NCBI RefSeq assembly: GCF_014529945.1
Contig: NZ_JACVFB010000001.1
Span: 1,674,001-1,738,000 of the forward strand
DNA from: Chitinophaga varians
Lineage (GTDB): Bacteria; Bacteroidota; Bacteroidia; Chitinophagales; Chitinophagaceae
Direction of reading: 5' to 3'
Length of the DNA: 64,000 nt
Position numbers and translations under genes: made by a program. Under the pieces are notes generated by a model that saw only the letters and a list, made by a program, of their open reading frames with translations, was not told the origin of the DNA and did not search any database. Shown here piece after piece: positions 46,513 through 55,408 of the stretch. Position 1 is the stretch's first letter. Every line of letters starts with the position of its first letter.

Positions 46513-47837
46513 TGCAAAAGCGGTTAGCTAACTGGGGTAATTACCCCGCTATTACATCTGAAGAAAGTGCGTATACGCAGGAAGCGCAACTACGGTCGTT
46601 CGTAGCGGCTAATCATGGGTTTATTGCCCGCGGCAATGGCCGTTGTTATGGAGATGCTTCCCTCGGAAAGCACAGTCTGTCGATGCTTAAATACGACAAG
46701 ATCCTCTCTTTCGACACCGCCGCAGGCGTATTGGAAACCCAGGCCGGTGTTACACTCGACCAGATACTGGACATCATCGTTCCCAAAGGATGGTTCCTGC
46801 CGGTAACGCCGGGGACCAAGTTCATTACGGTAGGCGGCGCGGTAGCCTCCGATGTGCATGGGAAAAACCATCACAGGGAAGGTGCATTCTCCGGGCATAT
46901 TACCGAAATGGACGTGATCATCGGCGACGGCACTACCGTCACCTGTTCTCCTGCCCAACATACCGATCTGTACTGGGCCACCTGTGGAGGGATGGGGCTC
47001 ACCGGGGTGATCACCCGCGTAAAGTTCGGGTTGAAAAAAATAGAGACGGCCTACATCAAACAAAAGCAGATCAAAGCCCGTAACCTCGAAGAGGTAATAC
47101 GGCTGTTTGACGAGTATAAACACTACACCTATTCCATGGCATGGATCGACTGCCTGCAAAAAGGAGACTCCTTTGGCCGCAGCATCCTGATCGTGGGAGA
47201 ACATGCTACCAAAGCAGAGCTGAATGCCAAACAAGGACAAGCCCCGCTGCAACTGCCATCCAAGCCACGATTAACTGTACCATTCAACCTGCCTTCTTTT
47301 ATCCTGAACACCTTTACGGTAAAGGCTTTCAACTGGTTGTACTACGGAAAGAACTTTAAAAAAGAGATCAACAACGTAGTGCCCTATGAACCGTTCTTTT
47401 ATCCGCTGGATGCTATCCTGCATTGGAACCGCGGTTATGGTAAGGCGGGCTTCATACAATATCAGTTTGTGCTATCGCTCGACCAGAAAGAAGGGTTGAT
47501 CGCCATCCTCCGGCGTATTAGCGAAAAAGGATGGGGATCTTTCCTCGCTGTGCTGAAAGTGTTTGGTCAGCAGGATTCACTGATCTCTTTTCCCATGGAA
47601 GGTTACACCCTGGCGCTGGATTTCCCGGTGCGGAAAGGACTTTTCGCCTTCCTCGATGAGCTGGATGAGATCGTGTTGCAGTATGGCGGCCGCTTGTATC
47701 TGTCTAAAGACGCCCGGATGAAACAGGAAGTCTTCTGGAAAAGTTACCCCAACGCGGAACGTTTTGCGGAGATCGTGAAGACGTACAATCCAGGCAAACG
47801 GTTTGAATCACTGCAATCCGAAAGACTGTCCATTTAG
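46512..47837 (+). CDS. dprE1: DprE1-like FAD oxidoreductase (decaprenylphosphoryl-ribose 2'-oxidase)
   Basis: The 441-residue flavoprotein matches DprE1: 'GFIARGNGRCYGDASL' and 'PVTPGTKFITVGGAVASDVHGKNHH' (FAD-binding; HGKNHH at 116-121), 'DLYWATCGGMGLTGVITR', 'FFYPLDAILHWNRGYGKAGFIQYQFV' and 'GGRLYLSKDAR' (K399). It oxidises the 2'-OH of polyprenyl-phosphoryl-ribose. In the stretch equivalent to mycobacterial NICVDF, where Cys387 is the benzothiazinone target, it reads TLALDF with Ala368. It ends ATT TAG inside a long hairpin that reaches the next gene's start. Confidence 0.9.
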   Translation: MQKRLANWGNYPAITSEESAYTQEAQLRSFVAANHGFIARGNGRCYGDASLGKHSLSMLKYDKILSFDTAAGVLETQAGVTLDQILDIIVPKGWFLPVTPGTKFITVGGAVASDVHGKNHHREGAFSGHITEMDVIIGDGTTVTCSPAQHTDLYWATCGGMGLTGVITRVKFGLKKIETAYIKQKQIKARNLEEVIRLFDEYKHYTYSMAWIDCLQKGDSFGRSILIVGEHATKAELNAKQGQAPLQLPSKPRLTVPFNLPSFILNTFTVKAFNWLYYGKNFKKEINNVVPYEPFFYPLDAILHWNRGYGKAGFIQYQFVLSLDQKEGLIAILRRISEKGWGSFLAVLKVFGQQDSLISFPMEGYTLALDFPVRKGLFAFLDELDEIVLQYGGRLYLSKDARMKQEVFWKSYPNAERFAEIVKTYNPGKRFESLQSERLSI

Positions 47838-47937
47838 ATATTTAGATATTTTACTATTTAATAGCAGAAACATCTAAATGACCGGATACGCAATACACCT
47901 AAATACCTAAATATCTAAATACCCAAATATCTAAATG
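47831..47937. repeat. AT-rich long hairpin, element d (inside the dpr operon)
   Basis: It starts CATTTAGATATTTAG at the dprE1 stop and ends ATATCTAAATG at the ATG of the next gene, so it fills the gap exactly. The outer arms are 13 bp perfect and then imperfect, made of repeats of AAATAYCTA. A direct repeat ATCTAAATGAC occurs at about 47872-47882 and 47929-47939. Confidence 0.8.
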
Positions 47938-48663
47938 ACAGTGCTTCTTTTAGGCGCAGGCTCGGATATGGCTGTTGCCATAGCGCGCCGGTTTGCTGCC
48001 GCTCAATATAATGTACAACTGGCTGGCCGTCACGCCGCTGCCCTGCAGCCTTTGCAGCAGGACCTCCAGATACGGTACGGCATTAGTGCCACGGTACACC
48101 ATTTCGATGCCACCGCTTACGATACTCATACCTCTTTTTATACATCCCTGCCTGCGCAACCGGATATCACCGTGTGCGCTTTCGGATACCTGGGAGATCA
48201 GGAGCTGGCGCAGCACGACTGGCAGGAGGCTTCCCGTATCCTGCATTCAAATTTCACCGGCGCCGTGTCTATATTAAATGTGGTAGCCAATGCCTATGAG
48301 GCAAAGAAAGCCGGTATGATTGTCGGCATCAGTTCAGTGGCTGGTGAAAGAGGCCGCCAAAGCAACTATATATATGGTAGCGCCAAGGCTGGCTTCACTG
48401 CCTACCTTAGTGGATTGCGCAACCGTCTTTTTCGTAGTGGCGTGCACGTGATGAGCGTGCAGCCGGGATTCGTGAATACCCGGATGACCCAGCATCTGAC
48501 CCTGCCGCCACTGCTGACCGCGCAGCCGGAACAGGTGGCCAATGCTGTGTTCAAAGCGGTGCAGCGGAAGAAAAATGTATTGTTCGTAAAATGGCCATGG
48601 AAATATATTATGTTGATTATTAAGTCGATACCTGAGTCCATCTTTAAAAAATTAAAACTGTGA
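47935..48663 (+). CDS. dprE2: DprE2-like short-chain dehydrogenase (decaprenylphosphoryl-keto-pentose reductase)
   Basis: The 242-residue SDR has 'VLLLGAGSDMAVAIARRFA' (nucleotide site), 'ITVCAFGYLGD' in the NAG position, and the Ser-Tyr-Lys triad in 'MIVGISSVAGERGRQSNYIYGSAKAGF'. This matches DprE2 in Rv3791-like proteins. It should reduce the 2-keto intermediate to polyprenyl-phosphoryl-arabinose. It follows dprE1 after hairpin d and overlaps the HAD gene by 4 nt (GTGA). Confidence 0.85.
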   Translation: MTVLLLGAGSDMAVAIARRFAAAQYNVQLAGRHAAALQPLQQDLQIRYGISATVHHFDATAYDTHTSFYTSLPAQPDITVCAFGYLGDQELAQHDWQEASRILHSNFTGAVSILNVVANAYEAKKAGMIVGISSVAGERGRQSNYIYGSAKAGFTAYLSGLRNRLFRSGVHVMSVQPGFVNTRMTQHLTLPPLLTAQPEQVANAVFKAVQRKKNVLFVKWPWKYIMLIIKSIPESIFKKLKL

Positions 48664-49250
48664 CCGGCATTGCTTTCTTCGATTTCGACGGCACCATCAC
48701 CCGCAAAGACACCATGTGGGAGATTATCCGTTTCCAGAAGGGGAGCGCTGCGTTGTATACCGGGTTGCTGCGGCTGGCGCCCGGACTGGCCAGCTTTAAA
48801 CTGGGCCGACAAACAGCGCAGGAAAGCAAGGAGCAGGTGCTGCGCCATTTTTTTGGTGGGATGCCGGCAGAACAGTTCACCGAAAACTGCCAGCGCTTTT
48901 GTCGGGAGCGGTTACCGTTACTGATACGGGAACAGGCGGTTGCTGCTATCCGTAAGCATCAGCAGGAAGGGCGTCAGGTGGTGGTGGTTACGGCTTCGGC
49001 CCGCGACTGGGTAGCGCCCTGGTGCGAAACGCTGGGTATCAACTGCATCGCCAGCGGTCTGGAGGTACAGCACGGTCTGATCACCGGCCGGCTTTCCGGC
49101 GTGAATTGTAATGGCCAGGAGAAAGTAGTCCGCATCCGGGAGCAGTTTAACCTTCATGACTATACGGATATTTACGCCTACGGCGATACTAACGGTGACC
49201 GGCCCATGCTGGCGCTGGCACAACACCCCATATACAAACCATTCAGATAA
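48660..49250 (+). CDS. HAD-IB family phosphatase
   Basis: The 196-residue protein starts at GTG 48660, overlapping the dprE2 stop. HAD motifs are clear: I 'IAFFDFDGTITRKDT', II 'VVVVTASARDWV' and IV 'DIYAYGDTNGDRPML', with a helical cap of the SerB/IB type. In this operon it is well placed to remove the 5-phosphate from polyprenyl-phosphoryl-5-phosphoribose before DprE1 acts. Mycobacteria use an unrelated PAP2-type protein for that step. The role is inferred from context. Confidence 0.85.
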   Translation: MTGIAFFDFDGTITRKDTMWEIIRFQKGSAALYTGLLRLAPGLASFKLGRQTAQESKEQVLRHFFGGMPAEQFTENCQRFCRERLPLLIREQAVAAIRKHQQEGRQVVVVTASARDWVAPWCETLGINCIASGLEVQHGLITGRLSGVNCNGQEKVVRIREQFNLHDYTDIYAYGDTNGDRPMLALAQHPIYKPFR

Positions 49251-49267
49251 TAAAGAATAGATACAGT

Positions 49268-50959
49268 ATGTCTCATTCGTTTCCCAATGCCCGCAGATGG
49301 GCGTTTTTAGAAATTATGATCATCGTGCTGCTCGCACTGGTGCCATTGTTTACCACCTTTCCCTATCGCGTGAATATCTTCCTGTCGTGGGAAGGGGCCT
49401 ATAGGCTGTCTTCCGGACAGGTGCCTTTCAAAGACTACGGTAGCCCGCTGGGTTATGGCTTCTGGATTATTCCGGCGCTGTTTTTCAAAATATTCGGACC
49501 GCAGCTGATCACACTGGTAAAGGCGCAGGTATTCATTAATATCATTGCCGGGCTCTCATTCCGGTCTATCCTGAAGAGCCTGAACGTGACGCCGGGGGTG
49601 CGACTGTTATCTGTGCTGGTATTCGTGATGTCTTATTCGTTCTTTAACTTCTGGCCATGGTATAACCATACCGTCATTGTATATGAACTGGTGGGACTCA
49701 GCTTCCTGATGCGTTCCTTCTTTGCAGAAGGTAACGGCCGCAGATACCTGCTGATGGCGCTGGCAGCGCTGTTCGTTTTTTTATCGCTCTTTACCAAACA
49801 GGATGGCGGTGGTATGGCGCTGATGTTGTGCCTGGCATTGTTGGCCTACAATTCACTGGAAACCCGCCGCTGGTTGGACCTGCCGGTATTTATCGGTTTT
49901 TTTGTGGTGATCGCAGTGGCTTTCATCGTTCCGCTAATGCCGGGCTTTGCCTATTGGTTTAATCATGGACAGGCGCCTCATAGCTCACGGTTAGCCCTAA
50001 ACGATTTTACCGATGAAATTATGGGCGCTTCCAATTGGATCAAGATATACGTCTTGCTGGTGGCGCTTTGTCTGGCTGCTGGTGTAAAACAATGGGGCAG
50101 CTGGATACATGAACGTCGGGAGGTGTTGTTTGCGTTGCTGACACTCGGTATTTTAGGCGAAGCGGCTATCTTCCAGGTCACCAGTTATACACCTCCGGAC
50201 AATAATATTTTCTTCCACAGTTTTGCTTTTGCATTCATTGCCAGCTGGTTATGCCGGTTGCTGTCAATACCGCTCAACACAGGCAAGTCGCTGATCATGG
50301 CTACTGCACTGATTTTGTTCTGGTGGTCCGGTACCTGGTGGAAATACATTGGCCGGTATACCGACAGACTGTTTCCCGTAAAAGAAGTCGCCTATGCGCC
50401 GAATGATACTACGCATGAGAATGTGGTATCGCGCCGAAACTTTATGATCGATACCGACACCACAGATGTACCTGTATCGAAGTGGACGTTCTCTAAGTTA
50501 CCGGTATTCCATAAGATCTATATGCCGCAACAGACAGTGGATGGTATAGATCGCGTACTGGCGTTACCGGTAGTGCATCAGAAAAGGGACAGTATCCGGG
50601 TACTGAATATGACAGAGCTGACGCCGCTGGCAGAGGCGATGCCGTTCAAACTGGAAACCGGCCAGGACTATCCGCTGTGGTACCATCTGGGCGTGGGGAT
50701 GTTCAACCGCCAGCTGGCTGCCTTCAAAGGGAAAATACAACGTCATCATTATGATATTGTCCTCTACGAGTATGCGCCAACGTTAAACAACTTTTTCCCG
50801 TTTGCCGTTAGGAGCGAGCTGCAACAGCATTATCAGCTGGTAGATTCTTTCCTGGCGCCACGACGTCCTACGAACGCCATGATAGAAGTATATGTGGCGG
50901 AAGGTGCGCAACGTCCGTATACGGACGCACTTCTTCCTAAAGCGGACACTTTAAGATAA
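49268..50959 (+). CDS. Multi-spanning GT-C-like membrane glycosyltransferase candidate
   Basis: The 563-residue protein has about ten TM segments in its first 370 residues and a soluble C-terminal part. An early luminal loop 'FLSWEGAYRLSSGQVPFKDYGSPLGYGFWIIP' looks like the acidic loop of GT-C enzymes that use polyprenyl-phosphate sugars. It follows the dpr genes by 17 nt with a terminator after it, so it is the last gene of the operon. It may transfer arabinose from the lipid carrier outside the membrane. The fold call is moderate, the role an inference. Confidence 0.65.
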   Translation: MSHSFPNARRWAFLEIMIIVLLALVPLFTTFPYRVNIFLSWEGAYRLSSGQVPFKDYGSPLGYGFWIIPALFFKIFGPQLITLVKAQVFINIIAGLSFRSILKSLNVTPGVRLLSVLVFVMSYSFFNFWPWYNHTVIVYELVGLSFLMRSFFAEGNGRRYLLMALAALFVFLSLFTKQDGGGMALMLCLALLAYNSLETRRWLDLPVFIGFFVVIAVAFIVPLMPGFAYWFNHGQAPHSSRLALNDFTDEIMGASNWIKIYVLLVALCLAAGVKQWGSWIHERREVLFALLTLGILGEAAIFQVTSYTPPDNNIFFHSFAFAFIASWLCRLLSIPLNTGKSLIMATALILFWWSGTWWKYIGRYTDRLFPVKEVAYAPNDTTHENVVSRRNFMIDTDTTDVPVSKWTFSKLPVFHKIYMPQQTVDGIDRVLALPVVHQKRDSIRVLNMTELTPLAEAMPFKLETGQDYPLWYHLGVGMFNRQLAAFKGKIQRHHYDIVLYEYAPTLNNFFPFAVRSELQQHYQLVDSFLAPRRPTNAMIEVYVAEGAQRPYTDALLPKADTLR

Positions 50960-50996
50960 TGTGATATGTTTTATCGTTTGTAACGAAATAATATAG

Positions 50997-51027
50997 AAAG
51001 CGGCACCTTCCTTGGTGCCGTTTTTAT
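50997..51027 (+). terminator. Terminator of the dpr-type operon
   Basis: CGGCACC / GGTGCCG with a 6-nt loop, flanked by AAAG and TTTTT. Confidence 0.85.
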
Positions 51028-51059
51028 TTTATCTTTTCGCTATTCGTAACCACGTTGCC

Positions 51060-53423
51060 ATGTTTGTCAATTATCTTATAATAGGCTGGCGTAACCTCTT
51101 GAAACACCGGCTGTTTACCTTGCTCAATTTAACCGGTTTGTCTACCGGCCTCGCCTGTACGTTATTGATTTGTCTCTGGATAACAGACGAATGGCGCATG
51201 GACCGCTTCCATGAAAACGGCTCCCGGCTGTATACGGTGATGGAAAGCAAGCCGCATGCGAAGGGATTGTTGACGACGGCGGAATCTCCCGCCCAACTGG
51301 CAGATGTGTTGAAGCAGGAAATGCCGGAAGTGGAAGCTGCTGTGGTGAGCACGCCGAGGGGCTGGTTCCCGGGTTTTACGGTGACCACAGCCGGAAAACA
51401 TCTGACAGGCGAAGGCCTCTTTGCGGGCAGGGACTTCTTTAACATCTTCAGTTATCCACTGGTGGCGGGAGATAAAAAACAGGTATTGACAGACAATAGT
51501 GGCGTGGTGATTTCGGAGAGAATGGCCCTGCGTTTATTCGGTACCGTTAATAATGTCGTTGGACGGCAGCTCGACTGGCAGATCGACGTATTCAAAAGAC
51601 CCGCGGTGGTGGCTGGTGTCTTTAAAGATGTTCCGGGTATATCTTCTTTACAATTTGATTTTATTCTTCCCTTCGACGCGTTCAAATCGTTGATGCGCAT
51701 CGGTGATAATCTGGAGCCGGGTGGTCCTTTTGTCACCTGGCTGTTGCTGAAGAAGGGAACAAACATAGCTGCCTTCAATGGTAAGCTGACAGGGTTCATG
51801 CAGGACCGCACCGGTAACAAGGCGCGGACTTCCTTTGTAGTGCCTTATGCCGACAACTATCTGTATGGCACCTACGAAAATGGTCATCAGGCGGGTGGCA
51901 GGATTGCTTATGTACAACTCTTTGGCCTCATCGGATTGTTCATTGTTTTTATTGCGGCAGTCAATTTTATGAACCTGGCCACTGCCCGCGCGAGTGTCCG
52001 GATGAAGGAAGTCGGCGTCCGTAAGACATTGGGCGCCAGTCGTTGGGCGCTCATGAAACAATTTCTGGGTGAATCGTTGTTGTTGTCAATGTTATCGCTG
52101 CTGCTGGCGCTTGTGATGGTATGGCTGTTGCTGGGCCCTTTTAATATGATCACGGGGAAACAGCTGCGGTTGCAGTTCAGTGGGCAGCTGGCGGCACTGT
52201 TTATCGGCATCACGTTGTTTACCGGACTACTGGCGGGTAGTTACCCGGCTTTTATCCTGTCAGCGTTTAAGCCGGTGCTGGTATTGAAGGGGAAGATGGT
52301 CAACAGCGTCAGTGCACTGTGGGCCAGGAAAGGACTGGTGGTATTTCAGTTCAGCCTTTCCGTTGTGCTGATAGTGGCCGTGATGGTGGTAGAACGGCAG
52401 TTATCGTATATCCGGGACCGTCACCTGGGCTACCAGAAAGACCACGTCGTATATTTTAATGCAGCAGGAAAAGTGCCGGAGCATATGGACGCTTTCCTGT
52501 CGACTGTCAGGGAAATACCGGGCGTGGTGAAGGCTTCCAGTATGGTAGGCCATGTTTTCGGTGAAAGCAGTCAGCCGATAGCCTGGGAAAGACAGGGCCG
52601 TACAGAAAATATTCTCTTCCGTCCATTTCAGATGGGAGAAGGCATGCTGGAAACCCTTGGGGTCCAGCTGAAAGAAGGGGCCGGCTTTTCCGGTAACTAT
52701 GCAGCAGACACTTCCCGCATTATTTTCAATGAAGCAGCTATTGCTGCGATGGGACTGGAGCACCCTGTTGGTAAAACCATCCGGTTCGGCGGCAATATGC
52801 GGGAGATTGTTGGGGTGGTGAAAGACTTCAATTTTCAGTCGCTGCACAGCCGTGTGCAGCCGCTCTTTTGCATCATAGAACCGAGAGGCGGTACTGTTAT
52901 GCTGAAAGTAAGCGCGGGAATGGAACAAGATGTGCTGAAGCGCCTGGACGATTTTTATCGTAGGTATAACCCCGGGTATGTGCTGGAAAGTCATTTCCTG
53001 GATGAAGATTATCAGGCGCTGTATACCGCAGAGAAACGGGTTGGAAAACTGGCAGGTTATGCCGCCGTATTGGCTATCGTGATATCCTGCCTGGGCATCT
53101 TTGGTTTGGCCGCGTTTACCGCCGAAACCCGTCGCCGCGAAATAGGTATCCGCAAGGTACTGGGGGCAAAGACGGCTCAACTTGCCTTGTTGTTGTCAAA
53201 GGATTTGTTGCGGGCCGTAAGTCTTGCCATTGCAATTGGGCTACCGCTCGCCTGGTATATTATGCACCGCTGGCTTGACCATTTTGCCTACCGGTCGCCT
53301 TTCGGCTGGGAGATTTTGATGCTGGCCGGAGCAGTCACTTTTGTGGTGACCTTCCTGACCATCGGGGTACAAACCGTTCACGCTTCCCTACGCAATCCGG
53401 TGGACGCGCTGAAGGCGGAGTAG
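51060..53423 (+). CDS. FtsX/MacB-type ABC transporter permease
   Basis: From ATG 51060 (MFVNYLIIGWRNLLKHR) the 787-residue protein has an N-terminal TM, a periplasmic MacB_PCD domain, three TMs ('ATARASVRMKEVGVRKTLGASRWALMKQFLGES' is the first FtsX motif), a second periplasmic domain and a final three-TM block ('ETRRREIGIRKVLGAKTAQLALLLSKDL'). Such permeases, common in Bacteroidota, work with a separate MacB-like ATPase in mechanotransmission or export. No ATPase is adjacent. The longer frame begins within the upstream terminator. Confidence 0.9.
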   Translation: MFVNYLIIGWRNLLKHRLFTLLNLTGLSTGLACTLLICLWITDEWRMDRFHENGSRLYTVMESKPHAKGLLTTAESPAQLADVLKQEMPEVEAAVVSTPRGWFPGFTVTTAGKHLTGEGLFAGRDFFNIFSYPLVAGDKKQVLTDNSGVVISERMALRLFGTVNNVVGRQLDWQIDVFKRPAVVAGVFKDVPGISSLQFDFILPFDAFKSLMRIGDNLEPGGPFVTWLLLKKGTNIAAFNGKLTGFMQDRTGNKARTSFVVPYADNYLYGTYENGHQAGGRIAYVQLFGLIGLFIVFIAAVNFMNLATARASVRMKEVGVRKTLGASRWALMKQFLGESLLLSMLSLLLALVMVWLLLGPFNMITGKQLRLQFSGQLAALFIGITLFTGLLAGSYPAFILSAFKPVLVLKGKMVNSVSALWARKGLVVFQFSLSVVLIVAVMVVERQLSYIRDRHLGYQKDHVVYFNAAGKVPEHMDAFLSTVREIPGVVKASSMVGHVFGESSQPIAWERQGRTENILFRPFQMGEGMLETLGVQLKEGAGFSGNYAADTSRIIFNEAAIAAMGLEHPVGKTIRFGGNMREIVGVVKDFNFQSLHSRVQPLFCIIEPRGGTVMLKVSAGMEQDVLKRLDDFYRRYNPGYVLESHFLDEDYQALYTAEKRVGKLAGYAAVLAIVISCLGIFGLAAFTAETRRREIGIRKVLGAKTAQLALLLSKDLLRAVSLAIAIGLPLAWYIMHRWLDHFAYRSPFGWEILMLAGAVTFVVTFLTIGVQTVHASLRNPVDALKAE

Positions 53424-53432
53424 GCGGAAAAC

Positions 53433-53458
53433 ACTGCTCAAATCCGGATTTGAGCAGT
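53433..53458. promoter_or_regulatory. Perfect 26-bp palindrome without spacer
   Basis: Arms ACTGCTCAAATCC / GGATTTGAGCAGT meet with no loop base, 10 nt after the permease stop. There is no T-run. It could be a 3'-end hairpin or a protein-binding site ahead of the S41 gene. Confidence 0.5.
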
Positions 53459-53507
53459 ATGGGCGGGCATTGTTATGGGAAATCATCCGGACTTTTGAGT
53501 AAAAAAA

Positions 53508-54998
53508 ATGCGCCGTTTTTTTCTCGTTTGGCTGTTGTTACTGACCGGCCGTGCCGCCGCCCAGGAGGCGGTGTTTTCCAAAACAGTCCTTTTGCAGGAC
53601 CTCGATTCGTTGACAGCAGCACTCCGGGAACTCCATCCGGGGTTGTACCGGTATCAATCCCCTGAACAGTTTGACAGCACTGTAATGGCTGCGCGGATGG
53701 CGGTAAAAGAAAATATGCCGCTGCGCGAGGTCTATGCAGTGTTCTCCCGGCTGGTGTCAGCTATTCGCTGCGGGCATACGGTCATTGTTCCAAAAACCAA
53801 TTGGGCTGATACGCTGAACAATGCCCATTTCTATTTTCCCTTTCAGGTGTTCTTTGTACAAGGGAGTCCTTACCTCACGTTTAACCGGTCCACGAATCAG
53901 GATATACATCCGGGAGATAAGTTACTGACCATCAATGGTCGTACTATGGAAGACATCCGGCAGGAGATTTTCCGGCATCTATTCTCAGATGGGTTTAATG
54001 AGTCCCTGAAGTACCGACAAACCCACGACTACCTGTTTTCCTACTACTACAACTGCTTCATCGAACGAACCGATTCCTTTCATATTGAATATGAGAACGC
54101 CCGCAGGGAAATTAAAACGGCCACTGTTCCCGCTTTGGGCATGAAGGAGATGCAGGAGAACACGGTAGCCAATCCGGTCAACCAGGTGTTCCTGAAGGCT
54201 GTAGCGCATGAAAGACCCTATACCCACGAATTATTACTGGATAAGCAAAAAGGAGTAGCCATCATCTTCCTGCGGCAGTTCTTTGGCGGTGAAAATGGAG
54301 AAGTGGCCCGCAAGGGGTTAACGCATTTCATGGATGATTGTCTCGGGAAGATCCGGCGTAGCGGTATCACTGATGTCATCGTAGACATGCGGTATAATCC
54401 CGGAGGCTATGACAGTCAGGGGCAGGTATTGCTTTCTTACTTTATCCATGAGCCGGTGTTGTATTACAGCAGTATGCATACTATCACAAATAGTTCGCCC
54501 TTGCTGGCGCATTCTTCCTTATCTCAGGAAGATCTGGCGGTCATAAAAGACAGTCTGCGGAAACAGCCGGATGGCACTTACCGGATACCGCTTTCGCTGA
54601 ATAAAACACTGGACAGTGTCCGTCCGGCAGCTCACCCTTTTAAAGGGCAGGTCTATTTTCTGGTGAATGGTGGAACGGGATCAACGGCAGCAGAATTTAC
54701 GGCGGTGGCGCAATACCTCCAGGCAGGACGCTTCATTGGAGAGGAAACGGCGGGTAATTACACCGGAGGCAATGGCGCCGAGTTTGTGGGGCTGTTACTT
54801 CCGCATACCCGCATGCAGGTGACCATCCCGCTGGTCTATTATAAAAACGCGGTAGGTACACCACGGCTTATCGGGCGGGGTACCCTGCCAGACTACCCGG
54901 ACAATTATACGATCGACGATGCATTAAGCGGGAAAGATACCGCGCGGGAGCTAGCCTATAAGCTGATAGATGGCCAGCGGGCGAAAGTAAAGGAATAG
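53508..54998 (+). CDS. S41 family peptidase (C-terminal processing-like), exported
   Basis: The 496-residue protein has a Sec signal ('MRRFFLVWLLLLTGRAAAQEA'), a helical N-terminal domain, a PDZ-like part ('INGRTMEDIRQEIFRHLFSDGFN') and the S41 catalytic core. 'VIVDMRYNPGGYDSQGQVLLSYF' and 'YFLVNGGTGSTAAEFTAVAQYLQAGRFIGEETAGNYTGG' show the Ser of GSTAAE and the region that supplies the general base. It may act in the periplasm on protein C termini. It could be co-transcribed with the permease 84 nt upstream. Confidence 0.88.
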   Translation: MRRFFLVWLLLLTGRAAAQEAVFSKTVLLQDLDSLTAALRELHPGLYRYQSPEQFDSTVMAARMAVKENMPLREVYAVFSRLVSAIRCGHTVIVPKTNWADTLNNAHFYFPFQVFFVQGSPYLTFNRSTNQDIHPGDKLLTINGRTMEDIRQEIFRHLFSDGFNESLKYRQTHDYLFSYYYNCFIERTDSFHIEYENARREIKTATVPALGMKEMQENTVANPVNQVFLKAVAHERPYTHELLLDKQKGVAIIFLRQFFGGENGEVARKGLTHFMDDCLGKIRRSGITDVIVDMRYNPGGYDSQGQVLLSYFIHEPVLYYSSMHTITNSSPLLAHSSLSQEDLAVIKDSLRKQPDGTYRIPLSLNKTLDSVRPAAHPFKGQVYFLVNGGTGSTAAEFTAVAQYLQAGRFIGEETAGNYTGGNGAEFVGLLLPHTRMQVTIPLVYYKNAVGTPRLIGRGTLPDYPDNYTIDDALSGKDTARELAYKLIDGQRAKVKE

Positions 54999-55065
54999 CA
55001 CTGCCAGGGCACGGGGAAGTTGATATTTTGTACTTTACAGCCGGAAACCTAAAGTACTTATCAAG

Positions 55066-55362
55066 ATGCCATCAAAAGCCGGGAAAGAAAGGCGGAAACA
55101 ACTCCTGGCGCCCTTGCAGCAGGAAGCAGCTGCAGCATTTGAAAAGGGACTGCCCATGTCCCGTGAGCAATTTCATCAACTCTTCGACCACCTCGATGAG
55201 GCGCTGGGCGCTCATGGTTGTGATCATACTCCCGGATGGACGCTTCGTTATCTGGCTGCGGAGCGCGTTGAGCAATCGGAAGTAGTGATGGCCTGGTTGG
55301 CGGAACACGGAGGTCATTGCGATTGTGAGATACTGGCCAATGTGGAAGAGCTGTTTGAATAG
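55066..55362 (+). CDS. DUF2695 domain protein
   Basis: This 98-residue protein is basic at the N terminus and has the DUF2695 pattern 'LFDHLDEALGAHGCDHTPGWTLRYLAAE' and 'LAEHGGHCDCEILANVEELF', with clustered Cys and His that could bind metal. It is probably cytoplasmic. Family function is unknown. Confidence 0.8.
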   Translation: MPSKAGKERRKQLLAPLQQEAAAAFEKGLPMSREQFHQLFDHLDEALGAHGCDHTPGWTLRYLAAERVEQSEVVMAWLAEHGGHCDCEILANVEELFE

Positions 55363-55408
55363 TTGTTTATCATCTCTCTTAGTAATCAAATGTAAAATAT
55401 TTTAATGT

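Noticed and set aside
47838..47934. Repeats of AAATATCTAAAT considered as a small CRISPR array
   Set aside because: The units are under 12 nt, contiguous or variable in spacing, with no unique spacers of constant length and no cas genes. They form a palindrome instead.
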